Shown here in pieces: positions 41,369 through 50,158 of a DNA stretch of 64,000 nucleotides. The DNA is taken from contig NZ_CP007035.1 of assembly GCF_000243115.2 (NCBI RefSeq), positions 2,914,001-2,978,000 of the forward strand. Direction: 5' to 3'. The position numbers were made by a program, and so were the translations under genes. Every line of letters starts with the position of its first letter. Within the stretch, counting starts at the first letter, position 1. Below the pieces are notes generated by a model. It was not told the origin of the DNA and did no database searches. It saw nothing but the letters and a program-made list of their open reading frames with translations. The DNA comes from Niabella soli DSM 19437. GTDB lineage: Bacteria > Bacteroidota > Bacteroidia > Chitinophagales > Chitinophagaceae.

Positions 41369-41719
41369 CTAAAACCCAAACCAGGAGCCCTTTTCAATCC
41401 CCACATACCAACCATCTTCCCGTTCTTCCACCGGGTAGGTTTTCAGCGGGTAGCCTTCACCTGTTGTATTTTTACCCGTTTCCAAATTGAATTTATAACG
41501 GTGTAGCGCACAAACAATATCCCCCTGCACGTTCACATAGCCGTTCACCAATGGGTGAGCGGCATGAGGACATTTGGCAGTGCAGGCAAAGAGCCGGTCC
41601 TTTACCCGGGCGATACACAGATGCTTCCCTGCCACTTTTATTTCCGCCAGGTTTTCGGCATTAAAGTTCAGTTCATTAGGGTGCAGGGCAATGAGGTGCC
41701 ATTCCCGTTGTTTGTTCAT
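41369..41719 (-). CDS. Rieske [2Fe-2S] domain protein
   Basis: 116 residues, small soluble Rieske ferredoxin. Cluster ligands are Cys50 and His52 (AKCPHAAHP) and Cys70 and His73 (VCALHRYKF), the CxH...CxxH pattern. It probably passes electrons to an oxygenase or a nitrite-reductase-like enzyme; no such partner lies next to it. A free-standing gene. Confidence 0.93.
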   Translation of the reverse strand: MNKQREWHLIALHPNELNFNAENLAEIKVAGKHLCIARVKDRLFACTAKCPHAAHPLVNGYVNVQGDIVCALHRYKFNLETGKNTTGEGYPLKTYPVEEREDGWYVGIEKGSWFGF

Positions 41720-41742
41720 AGTGCTAAAGTTAAAGCGAAACA

Positions 41743-41790
41743 GAACAGACCTGTGAGGTTTTTATACGGCGCAGCGCAACCCTCGCAGAT
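41743..41790. repeat. Degenerate copy of the GACCTGT palindrome
   Basis: GACCTGTGAGGTTTTT with a weak partner AACCCTCGCAG downstream, in the gap between the Rieske gene and hflX. It resembles the repeats at 31946 and 43011, but the second arm is decayed. Confidence 0.4.
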
Positions 41791-41803
41791 TTTTTACTAT
41801 TCA

Positions 41804-42991
41804 CTAATAAAATAGCGTCTTATACGGATACCGCACCTGGTATAATTCCTTTACTTTATTTAAAATGGTAGACCGCAGGCCTTCTACATTTCTGCGTTCC
41901 GTTGCCGATACAAATACGGCATTGCCATCGGTTTCGTTGTTCCACCGGTCGTATAAATCCTGCAGAATTTCTTTTTTGGTATCGGCGCCCAGCCATTCAT
42001 CAAAAGTATTTTTTTCGTAGAGGTCCATTTTATTAAAAACAGTGATCACGAGTTTATCGCCGGCTTTCAACTCCTGTAAAGTTTTGTTTACCACCGCCAT
42101 CTGGTCCTCATATTGCGGATGTGAAATATCAATTACATGGATCAATATATCCGATTCCCTTACCTCGTCCAGCGTGCTTTTAAAGCTCTCAATCAGATGA
42201 TGCGGCAGCTTGCGGATGAACCCTACCGTATCGCTTAACAGAAAAGGCGTGTTCTCAAAAACCACTTTGCTGGTAGTAGTATCCAGGGTAGCGAATAATT
42301 TGTTTTCGGCAAATACCTCCCGTTTGCTCAGCAGGTTCATCAGCGTACTTTTGCCCACGTTGGTATACCCCACCAGGGCCACGCGTATAAATTCGCCACG
42401 GTTTTTTCGCTGGGTTGCAGACTGTTTGTCTATTTCCTTTAAACGGTTGCGCAGCAGTGAAATCTTTTCACGTACAATACGGCGGTCGGTTTCGATCTCC
42501 GTTTCACCCGGCCCCCGGGTACCAATACCACCTCCCAAACGTTCCAGGTGTTTCCACATCCCGCGTAAGCGTGGTAAAATATATTGGTATTGGGCCAGCT
42601 CCACTTGCGCTTTTGCTTCTGCGGTTTTTGCCCTTCGGGCGAAAATATCCAGGATCAAATCTGAGCGGTCGATGGTCTTGGTATTGATAACCTTTTCAAT
42701 ATTATTGAGCTGCGCCCCCGTAAGCTCATCATCAAAGATCACCAGGTTAATACCGTGCGAAATAATATATTGATTGATTTCTTCCAGTTTTCCCTTCCCT
42801 ACAAAGGTGCGGGTGTCCGGGTGCGCCAGTTTTTGAATAAACCTTTTTTTCGTTTCGGCGCCGGCCGTTTCCGCCAGAAACGCCAGTTCGTCCAGGTATT
42901 CATTCACCTGCTGCTCGGTTTGCTCTTTGGTAACCACCCCAACAATAACGGCGGTTTCCGTTCCCTGTATTACATTTTTTTTGTCTAGCAT
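41804..42991 (-). CDS. hflX: GTPase HflX
   Basis: 395 residues, cytoplasmic. The HflX N-domain ends with the signature GGGIGTRGPGETEIETDRR (about 153-171). The GTPase domain follows: G1 GYTNVGKS (208-215), G2/G3 around TLDTTTS and LLSDTVGFI, G4 NKMD near 320. HflX splits ribosomes and helps recovery from heat stress. Its start lies 7 nt from a -7 box, so the mRNA may be nearly leaderless. Confidence 0.96.
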   Translation of the reverse strand: MLDKKNVIQGTETAVIVGVVTKEQTEQQVNEYLDELAFLAETAGAETKKRFIQKLAHPDTRTFVGKGKLEEINQYIISHGINLVIFDDELTGAQLNNIEKVINTKTIDRSDLILDIFARRAKTAEAKAQVELAQYQYILPRLRGMWKHLERLGGGIGTRGPGETEIETDRRIVREKISLLRNRLKEIDKQSATQRKNRGEFIRVALVGYTNVGKSTLMNLLSKREVFAENKLFATLDTTTSKVVFENTPFLLSDTVGFIRKLPHHLIESFKSTLDEVRESDILIHVIDISHPQYEDQMAVVNKTLQELKAGDKLVITVFNKMDLYEKNTFDEWLGADTKKEILQDLYDRWNNETDGNAVFVSATERRNVEGLRSTILNKVKELYQVRYPYKTLFY

Positions 42992-42998
42992 TAGCCGG

Positions 42999-43006
42999 CA
43001 AAGTTA
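42999..43006 (-). promoter_or_regulatory. -7 box for hflX
   Basis: Minus-strand TAACTTTG, exact TAnnTTTG, 7 nt before the ATG at 42991. Confidence 0.4.
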
Positions 43007-43010
43007 GCGT

Positions 43011-43050
43011 AAAGACCTGTAAGGTTTTAGGAAACGTTACAGGTCTTTTA
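43011..43050. repeat. Palindromic repeat overlapping the alanine dehydrogenase stop codon
   Basis: AAAGACCTGTAAGGTTTT and AAACGTTACAGGTCTTT are complementary apart from a short centre. Its TTA end is the TAA stop of the minus-strand gene at 43048. Same family as 31946-31983. Confidence 0.7.
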
Positions 43051-44262
43051 TCTCTGGCTGGCAATCAGCAGGTTCAGATCCGTATATTTCAGATCAAACC
43101 GCTGACTCAAATAAAAATTGGTGAGGTGGCCGCGGAACAGGTAAATACCGTTCCGGAGATGTAGCTGGTGCCATACCAGCTTTTCAATGCCGCCTTCATC
43201 GCCCGCTTCAACCAGCAAGGGGGTTAATACATTGCTGATGGCCTGCGAGGCTGTGCGCGCAAAGCCGGAAGGAATATTGGGTACACAATAATGGATAACG
43301 CCATATTTCAAAAAGATCGGACTTTCATGAGAAGTCACCTCCGAGGTTTCAAAACAACCGCCGCGGTCAATGGTGGCATCAATGATCACGGATCCCTGGC
43401 GCATACCGCTGACCATTTCTTCCGTAACCACCAACGGGCTCCTTCCCGATTCATTGGCCAGGGCCCCCACCGCCACCTCGCAGGTCTTTAATTGTTTGGC
43501 CAGCAACTTGGGCTCCAGTACGGAGGTCCACAACCGGTGGCCGATCGCGTTTTCCAGTCGTTTTAACCGGGAAATATTGCTATCGAATAATTTTACAGAT
43601 GCCCCTAATGCCAGTGCAGCGCGGGCTGCATACTCTCCAACAATACCTGCACCGATGATGACCACTTTGGTGGGTGCAATACCGGTGATACCGCCCAACA
43701 ACACTCCTTTTCCGTAGTTCGCGGAACTCAGGTATTGCGCTGCGATAAGCATTACAGAACTTCCCGCAATTTCACTCATGCTGCGCACGATCGGGTAATT
43801 ATCGGTATCGTCTTTCAGGTTCTCAAAAGAAAGCGCGGTGATTTTTTTCAGCATCATGGCGTGCAGCACTTCCCTTCTCAAAACAGATAAATGCAAGGGT
43901 GAAATAATGATCTGTCCAAATTGGAGCAGCGACAGGTCTTCTTCAATCACCGGTGCGCTTTTTAAAAGAATGGGGGCCTTAAACACCTCTTCCCGGGAGT
44001 AAACGATTTTGGCCCCGGCCTCGCTGTATTCCGCATCTCGATAGTGGGCCGCATCTCCTGCATTGTGCTCCACCATTACGGAATGCCCGTTATTCACCAA
44101 AACAGCAACCGCATCGGGTGTAAGGGAAACCCGGTTTTCCTGGAAGGCGATTTCCTTGGGAATGCCGATAACCATACCGCCACCTTTTACGCGGATATCC
44201 AGTGTTTCTGCCTGGGTTTCATAACTGAAGGAGGTACTCACTATGGCCTTTATCTTACTCAT
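43048..44262 (-). CDS. ald: Alanine dehydrogenase
   Basis: 404 residues from the ATG at 44262; the longer frame to 44328 adds 22 residues without homology. The N-terminal catalytic half has the IGIPKEIAFQENRVSLTPD block, Lys in the ILLKSAP segment (about 112) and His in SPLHLS. The C-terminal half has the NAD-binding motif GAGIVGEYAARAALALGA (about 205-222). It interconverts alanine and pyruvate with NADH. The family is certain, although this group is longer than many bacterial Ald proteins. Confidence 0.9.
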   Translation of the reverse strand: MSKIKAIVSTSFSYETQAETLDIRVKGGGMVIGIPKEIAFQENRVSLTPDAVAVLVNNGHSVMVEHNAGDAAHYRDAEYSEAGAKIVYSREEVFKAPILLKSAPVIEEDLSLLQFGQIIISPLHLSVLRREVLHAMMLKKITALSFENLKDDTDNYPIVRSMSEIAGSSVMLIAAQYLSSANYGKGVLLGGITGIAPTKVVIIGAGIVGEYAARAALALGASVKLFDSNISRLKRLENAIGHRLWTSVLEPKLLAKQLKTCEVAVGALANESGRSPLVVTEEMVSGMRQGSVIIDATIDRGGCFETSEVTSHESPIFLKYGVIHYCVPNIPSGFARTASQAISNVLTPLLVEAGDEGGIEKLVWHQLHLRNGIYLFRGHLTNFYLSQRFDLKYTDLNLLIASQR

Positions 44263-44409
44263 AAAAGATTTATACAGAAAAACTCTAAATAACGATCCGA
44301 TTGAATGTTCAGCAACCCGGTTTTTCATTTATCGCCCCAGGCGATAGAATAAGGATTCGAGGCGAAGGACGCTTCGAATAGCTGTGACGCCCCGAATAGC
44401 TGCGGTTAG

Positions 44410-44417
44410 CAAAGTTA
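44410..44417 (-). promoter_or_regulatory. -7 box upstream of ald
   Basis: Minus-strand TAACTTTG, exact TAnnTTTG, about 150 nt upstream of the ald ATG, next to the tsaE stop codon. Confidence 0.3.
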
Positions 44418-44419
44418 AT

Positions 44420-44845
44420 TTATTTTGGGAGTATTTCTATTTTCCTGTTTTGGTCATCCACTACAGAAACGGACACAAACAAGGTTGCTTCCGGGAACAG
44501 GTCGGGTGCTTTTTCGGGCCATTCCACAAAACAATAATGTCCGCTGTACAAACAATCTTCCACACCGGCCCTCACCGCCTCTTCTTCATCCCGTAACCGG
44601 TACAGGTCCATGTGATAAACAGAGCCCGGCTTACCACTATCGGCAAACTTGTATTCATTAATAATAGAGAACGTGGGGCTGCTTACCATATCTTCCACTT
44701 CCAATATCTGGCACAAAGTGTAAATAAAGGTTGTTTTTCCTGCCCCCATCTCCCCGTAAAAGGCCACTACCTTTTTATCGCCCAGGTTTTCCAGCAGCCA
44801 GCTAGCGGCTTGTATGATATTGCTCAAAGAAAATACTTTTTCCAT
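44420..44845 (-). CDS. tsaE: tRNA threonylcarbamoyladenosine biosynthesis ATPase TsaE
   Basis: 141 residues from the ATG at 44845. The Walker A motif GEMGAGKTT lies at about 28-36. VSSPTFSIINEYKF and YHMDLYRLRDEEE (about 56 and 80) are TsaE signatures, and the CFVEWPEKA segment carries the Trp/Glu pair of the family. It works with TsaB, TsaC and TsaD to make the t6A modification of tRNA. The start is close to a -7 box (4 nt). Confidence 0.93.
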   Translation of the reverse strand: MEKVFSLSNIIQAASWLLENLGDKKVVAFYGEMGAGKTTFIYTLCQILEVEDMVSSPTFSIINEYKFADSGKPGSVYHMDLYRLRDEEEAVRAGVEDCLYSGHYCFVEWPEKAPDLFPEATLFVSVSVVDDQNRKIEILPK

Positions 44846-44849
44846 AAGG

Positions 44850-44857
44850 CAAAGATA
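44850..44857 (-). promoter_or_regulatory. -7 box for tsaE
   Basis: Minus-strand TATCTTTG, exact TAnnTTTG, 4 nt before the ATG at 44845. Confidence 0.4.
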
Positions 44858-44925
44858 ACTCAAGAGCGAATTAGTAGCGGGGAAGCCGGTACTACTTTTG
44901 AAACAACCCTTCAATAACTTCCAAT

Positions 44926-44957
44926 AAAAAGGTTGCCGGAAATTTCCGGCAACCTTT
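44926..44957 (-). terminator. Terminator of the first barrel gene
   Basis: AAAAAGGTTGCCGGAAATTTCCGGCAACCTTTT, a perfect long stem with a 4-base loop, followed on the minus strand by TTTTTATTGG. It ends the transcript from 47450. Confidence 0.85.
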
Positions 44958-44987
44958 TACCTGTTCACCAACAAAACTAAGATTTTA

Positions 44988-47450
44988 TTATTTAGGACCG
45001 CCCTGGCCGGGAGTGCTTCCCGAATCACCGGTACGGCCTTTTTCTTCATCCAGGCCGGTCTTACGTTGCCTTGCCGCTTTTATCTGCGCATTACCAAAAC
45101 GGTAGGTAAAGTTGAGTTTAAACTGGCGGCTTTCCCAGTTGGCATTTACATTTACCATTTGCCCGGCATAATTACTGCTTCCCCTGAAATGCATGGTCTT
45201 AAAGATATCACTTACAGAGGCCTTCAATGTGCCCTGTCCTTTTAATACTGTTTTCTGCAATCCGGCATCTACAAAGCCCATTGCCTTTCCTTTAAACGCA
45301 CCCTGCCATACAAAAGGAGAGATATATAAGGTGCTCAGTTCTGCCGTCCAGGTCTTGGCGAATTTCAGCGTACTCTGCGTAAAGAGGTTCATTGCAAATG
45401 CATCAGCATTGATCTCCCTGTTCGGCCCGTAATTGGCTTTAAACTTTGAATAGTTAGAGCTCAGGTTACTAAATAAGCTGTAAGACTTATAGCTGAAAGG
45501 ATAACTGATATTCAGGCTTACCACATCCTGTGATGCCAGGTTTTTTGTTGTCTGGAAGGATTTTGATTGATCGGTTACATCCACGATCTGCGCAAACAGG
45601 TCTTTCACGTGGCTGTAATTTAACGTAGTATTCAATTTATATTTATACGTATAGGTAATGCCAAAACTATTAGTGTACTGGGGCGTCAGGTTGGTATTCC
45701 CCTTTTGATAGGTATAATCGTTTAGCGCCATTACAAAAGGATTGAGGGCGCTATAGTTGGGCCGGTCAATGCGCCGGCTGTAGGTAAAGTTCCACTGCTT
45801 CATCGGGTTTTTGTTGATCGTGAGCGCCGCACTGGGGAACAGGTCGGTATAATTCCTGTTTAAACTGGAATCATAGGGAACATACTGATTACTGTTATTG
45901 TCCCACACCTCACCGGTTGAGCGTCCATGAGAATGCGTATTCTCTGCCCGTAGCCCTGCCTGTACCATAAACCCTTTGTACTGGCGGTTATAATTCACAT
46001 AGGCTGCATTCACATTCTCTTTATAATCGAATTTGTTGCTGTTGTCGCGATCGAACTGCGCGGGCGTAACATTGTTATTAAACCGCTGAAAATTATTATC
46101 CGTATTTACCCACCCCAGTTTAAAGCCATAGCCCAGCGTACCTTTTAAAAACCGTTGCTGGTAATCTGTTTTTATGGAATAAATATCGATGCCGGTAGGG
46201 GTATACATACTGTACAGATTCTTATCTATTATAGTGCCGCCGGTTCCCTGGTAATAGATGTTTGAAATATGCTGGTCTGTATTATTATCGTACCGGGCAT
46301 AATCCAGGTCCACATTCAGTTCGTGGCCGCTGGTATCGGCATAGCGGTAGTTACCATTCAGGCTGTAGTTATTTCTTTTACCATCAGCGGAAGTATTGGC
46401 ATACAGGGTACGGTCGGTAATGCCGGTTGATTTGGGCGTGATCGTCATAGGTCCTGTGCTGTAAAACCCATTACTGCTCAATACAGAATTAGCCACAATG
46501 CCGACGGTGCTTTTCTTATTGATATAATAATCGACCCCGGCTTTTATATTATGGCTATGCAATTTATTCTTCAGGTTCGTATGCTGATCAAAAATAGAAT
46601 CTGCAACATCGCGGTAAAGCTGCACGCTGTTGGCATTTAAACCCTGGCTGTAATTATAATTGCCAAAAATGTTGAATTTTTTTGTCCGGTGGTTTAGAGA
46701 GATCCCGCCATTGTATTTACTGTAGATCCCAATGTTATAGCCTCCTGTAACGGTACCATTCGTACCCAGTGTTTTATCTTTTTTGAGTTTGATGTTGATA
46801 ATGCCCGCATTACCGGATGCTTCATATTTTGCGGAAGGATTGGTGATCAGCTCAATACTTTCGATACTTGAAGATTGCAGCGAGCGCAGGTAGTTGCCCA
46901 GGTCGGATCCTTTTAAAGGACTGGGTTTACCATCTATATAAACCTCCACACCGCTCTTTCCCATCATGGAAATATTGTCATCCTTATCGACAATCACCCC
47001 GGGAGAGCGTCGCAGCAGATCTATACCGTCATTACCGGTAGCATTGATGGTGCCTTCCACATTCACTACCATTTTGTCGGCTTTTACCTCAACCAGTGGT
47101 TTTTTTGCCGTAACCACCACACCAGCTAATTGGGTGCTGGCTTTTTGTAAAATGATAGCATCCAGCTTTACAGCCGTTCCGTTATAATCGAATGCTTGTG
47201 AATAAGCGGGTGCATAGCCCACATTGGTGGCCATCACCAGGTATTTTCCGCTGGCAGTCGTTTCAAATGTATAGCTTCCGGATTTTGTCGCGTTTAATTT
47301 TACGATGGACGAATCTTTGGCTTTTAATAAAGAGACGGTTGCTTTATCGATTGATTTCCCGGTTTCATCCTTTACCGTTCCTGAGATCTGTTGCGCCTTT
47401 GTGGTGATCTGGCAGGCTAGCAGCAGTGCTAATGTAGCAAATAGTTTCAT
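44988..47450 (-). CDS. Outer-membrane beta-barrel family protein, paralogue 1
   Basis: 820 residues. Signal peptide about 1-19 (ending TKAQ), then a carboxypeptidase-like domain (about 20-105; ISGTVKDETGKSIDKATVSL), a plug-like domain (GVVVTAKKPLVEVKADKMV and DLLRRSPGVIVDKDDNISMMG without the space), and a 16-22-strand barrel with the OMP_b-brl_3 pattern. The tail is charged and Gly-rich (EKGRTGDSGSTPGQGGPK). Expected in the outer membrane as a receptor or channel. It is one of three tandem paralogues with similar domain order, each with its own -7 box. Confidence 0.88.
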   Translation of the reverse strand: MKLFATLALLLACQITTKAQQISGTVKDETGKSIDKATVSLLKAKDSSIVKLNATKSGSYTFETTASGKYLVMATNVGYAPAYSQAFDYNGTAVKLDAIILQKASTQLAGVVVTAKKPLVEVKADKMVVNVEGTINATGNDGIDLLRRSPGVIVDKDDNISMMGKSGVEVYIDGKPSPLKGSDLGNYLRSLQSSSIESIELITNPSAKYEASGNAGIINIKLKKDKTLGTNGTVTGGYNIGIYSKYNGGISLNHRTKKFNIFGNYNYSQGLNANSVQLYRDVADSIFDQHTNLKNKLHSHNIKAGVDYYINKKSTVGIVANSVLSSNGFYSTGPMTITPKSTGITDRTLYANTSADGKRNNYSLNGNYRYADTSGHELNVDLDYARYDNNTDQHISNIYYQGTGGTIIDKNLYSMYTPTGIDIYSIKTDYQQRFLKGTLGYGFKLGWVNTDNNFQRFNNNVTPAQFDRDNSNKFDYKENVNAAYVNYNRQYKGFMVQAGLRAENTHSHGRSTGEVWDNNSNQYVPYDSSLNRNYTDLFPSAALTINKNPMKQWNFTYSRRIDRPNYSALNPFVMALNDYTYQKGNTNLTPQYTNSFGITYTYKYKLNTTLNYSHVKDLFAQIVDVTDQSKSFQTTKNLASQDVVSLNISYPFSYKSYSLFSNLSSNYSKFKANYGPNREINADAFAMNLFTQSTLKFAKTWTAELSTLYISPFVWQGAFKGKAMGFVDAGLQKTVLKGQGTLKASVSDIFKTMHFRGSSNYAGQMVNVNANWESRQFKLNFTYRFGNAQIKAARQRKTGLDEEKGRTGDSGSTPGQGGPK

Positions 47451-47481
47451 AATTTTTTTTGTTGGTTTGTGTTTTATCCGG

Positions 47482-47489
47482 CAAATCTA
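47482..47489 (-). promoter_or_regulatory. -7 box for barrel paralogue 1
   Basis: Minus-strand TAGATTTG, exact TAnnTTTG, 31 nt before the ATG at 47450. Confidence 0.4.
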
Positions 47490-47594
47490 TTACCCTTTTA
47501 GCAGTATATAGAAACGGATTCCGATAAACGGTAACTAAGCTCCGATAAATGGTTGTTTTTTCCGGGTGAACAGATCCGGATATTGTTTCCGGGG

Positions 47595-50027
47595 TTAGTT
47601 TCCCCCACTCTTTACCCGGTTTTGCTCATCCCCGGCACCGCCGCGGCGGTTGCGGACGGGGGCAATATTATTTTTACCGAATTTATAGGTAAAGGACACA
47701 TTAAACTGGCGGCTGTCCCTGGTATTTTTAAGGTCTGTATCCACAATCGCGTATCGTGCGTAACCGCTGAACACCTGGGTTTTAAAAATATCACGAACGC
47801 CAACTTTTACCGTTCCTTTTTCTTTCATCACTTTATAGGATAGTGCGGCATTTAATGCGCCCATGCTGTTGGATACCATCAGCCCTTCTGTGGCCTTGCT
47901 GCGGTACCAGCCGCTCAGTTCAAAGGCCCATAATTTGGCAAAAGTCATGGTGGAGGTTCCATTACCGGTAAACGAAGTGATCTGTATCCTTACCGGGTAA
48001 TTTTTTCGCCCGTCATTGTACAAGCCCTCAAAGTCATTATTATACAAATTGGTATACAGGTTCAGGTTCCACCATTTGGTTACAGGAAAATTGGCCGTAA
48101 CAGCAATGCCCAGTTGCCGCATCTTGCTAAAGTTTTCATTGGTCTGAAAGGTCTTATCCCCTTCCTGCTTCAATAACTGAGTAATAATATCATTGGTAAC
48201 TGTATAGTTCAGGGTGGTGGTCAGAAATTTCTTAAACGTATGGCTTAACTCAATGTTATTGGTAAACTGGGGTTTCAAATAGGGATTCCCCTTGCCAAAT
48301 GTCAGCGAATCCAGAAAATACACAAAGGGGTTCAGGTTATCATAGTCCGGGCGCGTGATCCGCCGGTTGTAGCTTATATTGAACTGGTTTTTATCATTCG
48401 CGTTAAAACCTATTGCTACTGTGGGAAACAGGTTGGTATAATTGCGTGTAAAAACCGAATCGCCGGTGATCAGATCCCCTTTCGAGCTGGTGTTCTCCAC
48501 CCGCAATCCACCCGTCAGTTCCCATTTTTTTGCTGATTTTGAAATCGTGGCATAGGCCGCGTTGATGTTTTCCTTGTAAATAAAATGATTGCTCCGGGCC
48601 AGGTCCGGGTACCAGCCGGTGCTGGTATCGCGCTGATATTCCACGCGGTTATTGGTATTTACAAAACTTGTTTTGATGCCAGCTTCCAGCTTTGTTGTTT
48701 TATTAAAGGGATGCACATAGTCCGTTTTAAAGCTGTAAATATTAATTTCAGAAGGCTGATGTCCCAACAGGTTCACGATGTTCCCGTTTTGAACATCCTG
48801 AGCGTCCAATGCCTTTGTTTGCAGGGTTGCCAGCCCTTTGTTATTGTAATAAGCCTGGTCCAGGTCTATAGATAATTCTTTACCGGTCGAATCAAAACTG
48901 TGCTTGTAATTCAGGTTGGTGGTTACATTATTAAAGTTGCCCGTATTTTTTCCTATGGATAAAAGTTTGTAGTTGATCGCTCCATCGGGGTAGCGAATAT
49001 TGGACGGGCTGTTCTGCTCTTCATTCCACTGTCCGAACCCACCGTTCACCACGAAGCCCGCCACATCTTTTTTAGTGAAATTATAATCCATCCCCAGTTT
49101 CAGGTTATTATAATTGCCAAAATTGCGCCGGTCCGAAGCCTGATCGGATGTGCCGGTGACCGTGCTGATTGCAGGATCAATGAATTTCCGGTTCAGGTAA
49201 AGCACGCCTTTGTTGTCCCAATGACCGCCTTCGTAACCGCCAAAAATATTCAGCTTATCGTTTCGGTAGTTGATATTCAGCCCTGCATTATAGCGCGGAT
49301 AAAAGCCCTGGTCGTAACCAACGTTAGCCGTGCCGTTCATGCCTTTTATGGTGCCCTTTTTTGTTTTGATGTTGATGACCCCTGAATTACCCGCGGCATC
49401 ATATTTGGCGGGCGGCGCTGTCATGATCTCGATCTGATCCAACTGGCTGCTCTGCATACTCTTTAAAAAATTGGTCAGTTGCTGACCGCTCATATAGGTC
49501 GGCTTTCCGTCAACGAGAATGGTAACGCCTGCTTTCCCCTTCAGACTTACATTTCCGTCATTATCTACGGAAATGCCGGGCGATTTCTCCAGCAGCTCCA
49601 ACACATTTAACCCTGCGTTGCTTGGTGACGCATCCACATTTACCACCGTTTTGCCGGCTTTCACTTCAAAGGGAGGTCTTTTGGCTATGACCACCACACC
49701 TTTCATTTGAGTAGTTGTTTTTTCAAGAACGAGGGTGTCGATTGTAATAGCTGATTGATCCAGTTTTATAACTGATGAATACACAGGTGTATGCCCAACA
49801 CTGGAAGCCAGAATAAGGTAGCTGCCTGCTTTTATCTTATCAAAACGAAACAATCCGTTTTTATCAGTAGCCGTTGTGGTGATGGTGGCAGAATCCCTTG
49901 CCTGTAACAAAGAAACGGAAGCTTTTTCCAAGGGGGTATGATCGACGCCCGCGACCGCCCCTGAAATACGTTGCGCATGCGCCGTTGTTTGCATCGCAAT
50001 CAAAAGAAATAGTGCTGGTACTCTCAT
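47595..50027 (-). CDS. Outer-membrane beta-barrel family protein, paralogue 2
   Basis: 810 residues from the ATG at 50027, which gives the signal peptide MRVPALFLLIAMQTTAHAQ; the frame extends 28 residues further without signal character. Domain order as in paralogue 1: carboxypeptidase-like (RISGAVAGVDHTPLEKASVSL), plug (VVVIAKRPPFEVKAGKTVV, then LEKSPGISVDNDGNVSLKG without the space), and barrel. The plug motif 'INIKTKKG' and the tail RRGGAGDEQNRVKSGGN are nearly the same as in paralogue 3, so 2 and 3 are the closest pair and may stem from a recent duplication. Confidence 0.88.
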   Translation of the reverse strand: MRVPALFLLIAMQTTAHAQRISGAVAGVDHTPLEKASVSLLQARDSATITTTATDKNGLFRFDKIKAGSYLILASSVGHTPVYSSVIKLDQSAITIDTLVLEKTTTQMKGVVVIAKRPPFEVKAGKTVVNVDASPSNAGLNVLELLEKSPGISVDNDGNVSLKGKAGVTILVDGKPTYMSGQQLTNFLKSMQSSQLDQIEIMTAPPAKYDAAGNSGVINIKTKKGTIKGMNGTANVGYDQGFYPRYNAGLNINYRNDKLNIFGGYEGGHWDNKGVLYLNRKFIDPAISTVTGTSDQASDRRNFGNYNNLKLGMDYNFTKKDVAGFVVNGGFGQWNEEQNSPSNIRYPDGAINYKLLSIGKNTGNFNNVTTNLNYKHSFDSTGKELSIDLDQAYYNNKGLATLQTKALDAQDVQNGNIVNLLGHQPSEINIYSFKTDYVHPFNKTTKLEAGIKTSFVNTNNRVEYQRDTSTGWYPDLARSNHFIYKENINAAYATISKSAKKWELTGGLRVENTSSKGDLITGDSVFTRNYTNLFPTVAIGFNANDKNQFNISYNRRITRPDYDNLNPFVYFLDSLTFGKGNPYLKPQFTNNIELSHTFKKFLTTTLNYTVTNDIITQLLKQEGDKTFQTNENFSKMRQLGIAVTANFPVTKWWNLNLYTNLYNNDFEGLYNDGRKNYPVRIQITSFTGNGTSTMTFAKLWAFELSGWYRSKATEGLMVSNSMGALNAALSYKVMKEKGTVKVGVRDIFKTQVFSGYARYAIVDTDLKNTRDSRQFNVSFTYKFGKNNIAPVRNRRGGAGDEQNRVKSGGN

Positions 50028-50056
50028 AAATTTAATTAGCCTTTTTATTAGCGGGG

Positions 50057-50064
50057 CAAAATTA
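50057..50064 (-). promoter_or_regulatory. -7 box for barrel paralogue 2
   Basis: Minus-strand TAATTTTG, exact TAnnTTTG, 29 nt before the ATG at 50027. Confidence 0.4.
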
Positions 50065-50158
50065 GGCCGGTAAGGAATGCGGCTGTCATTTATCCTGTTA
50101 ATACTGTTCATGAGCTCTTGTTTTTTTGTTCAATGGTCTTATTGAGCGATAAAAGGAA

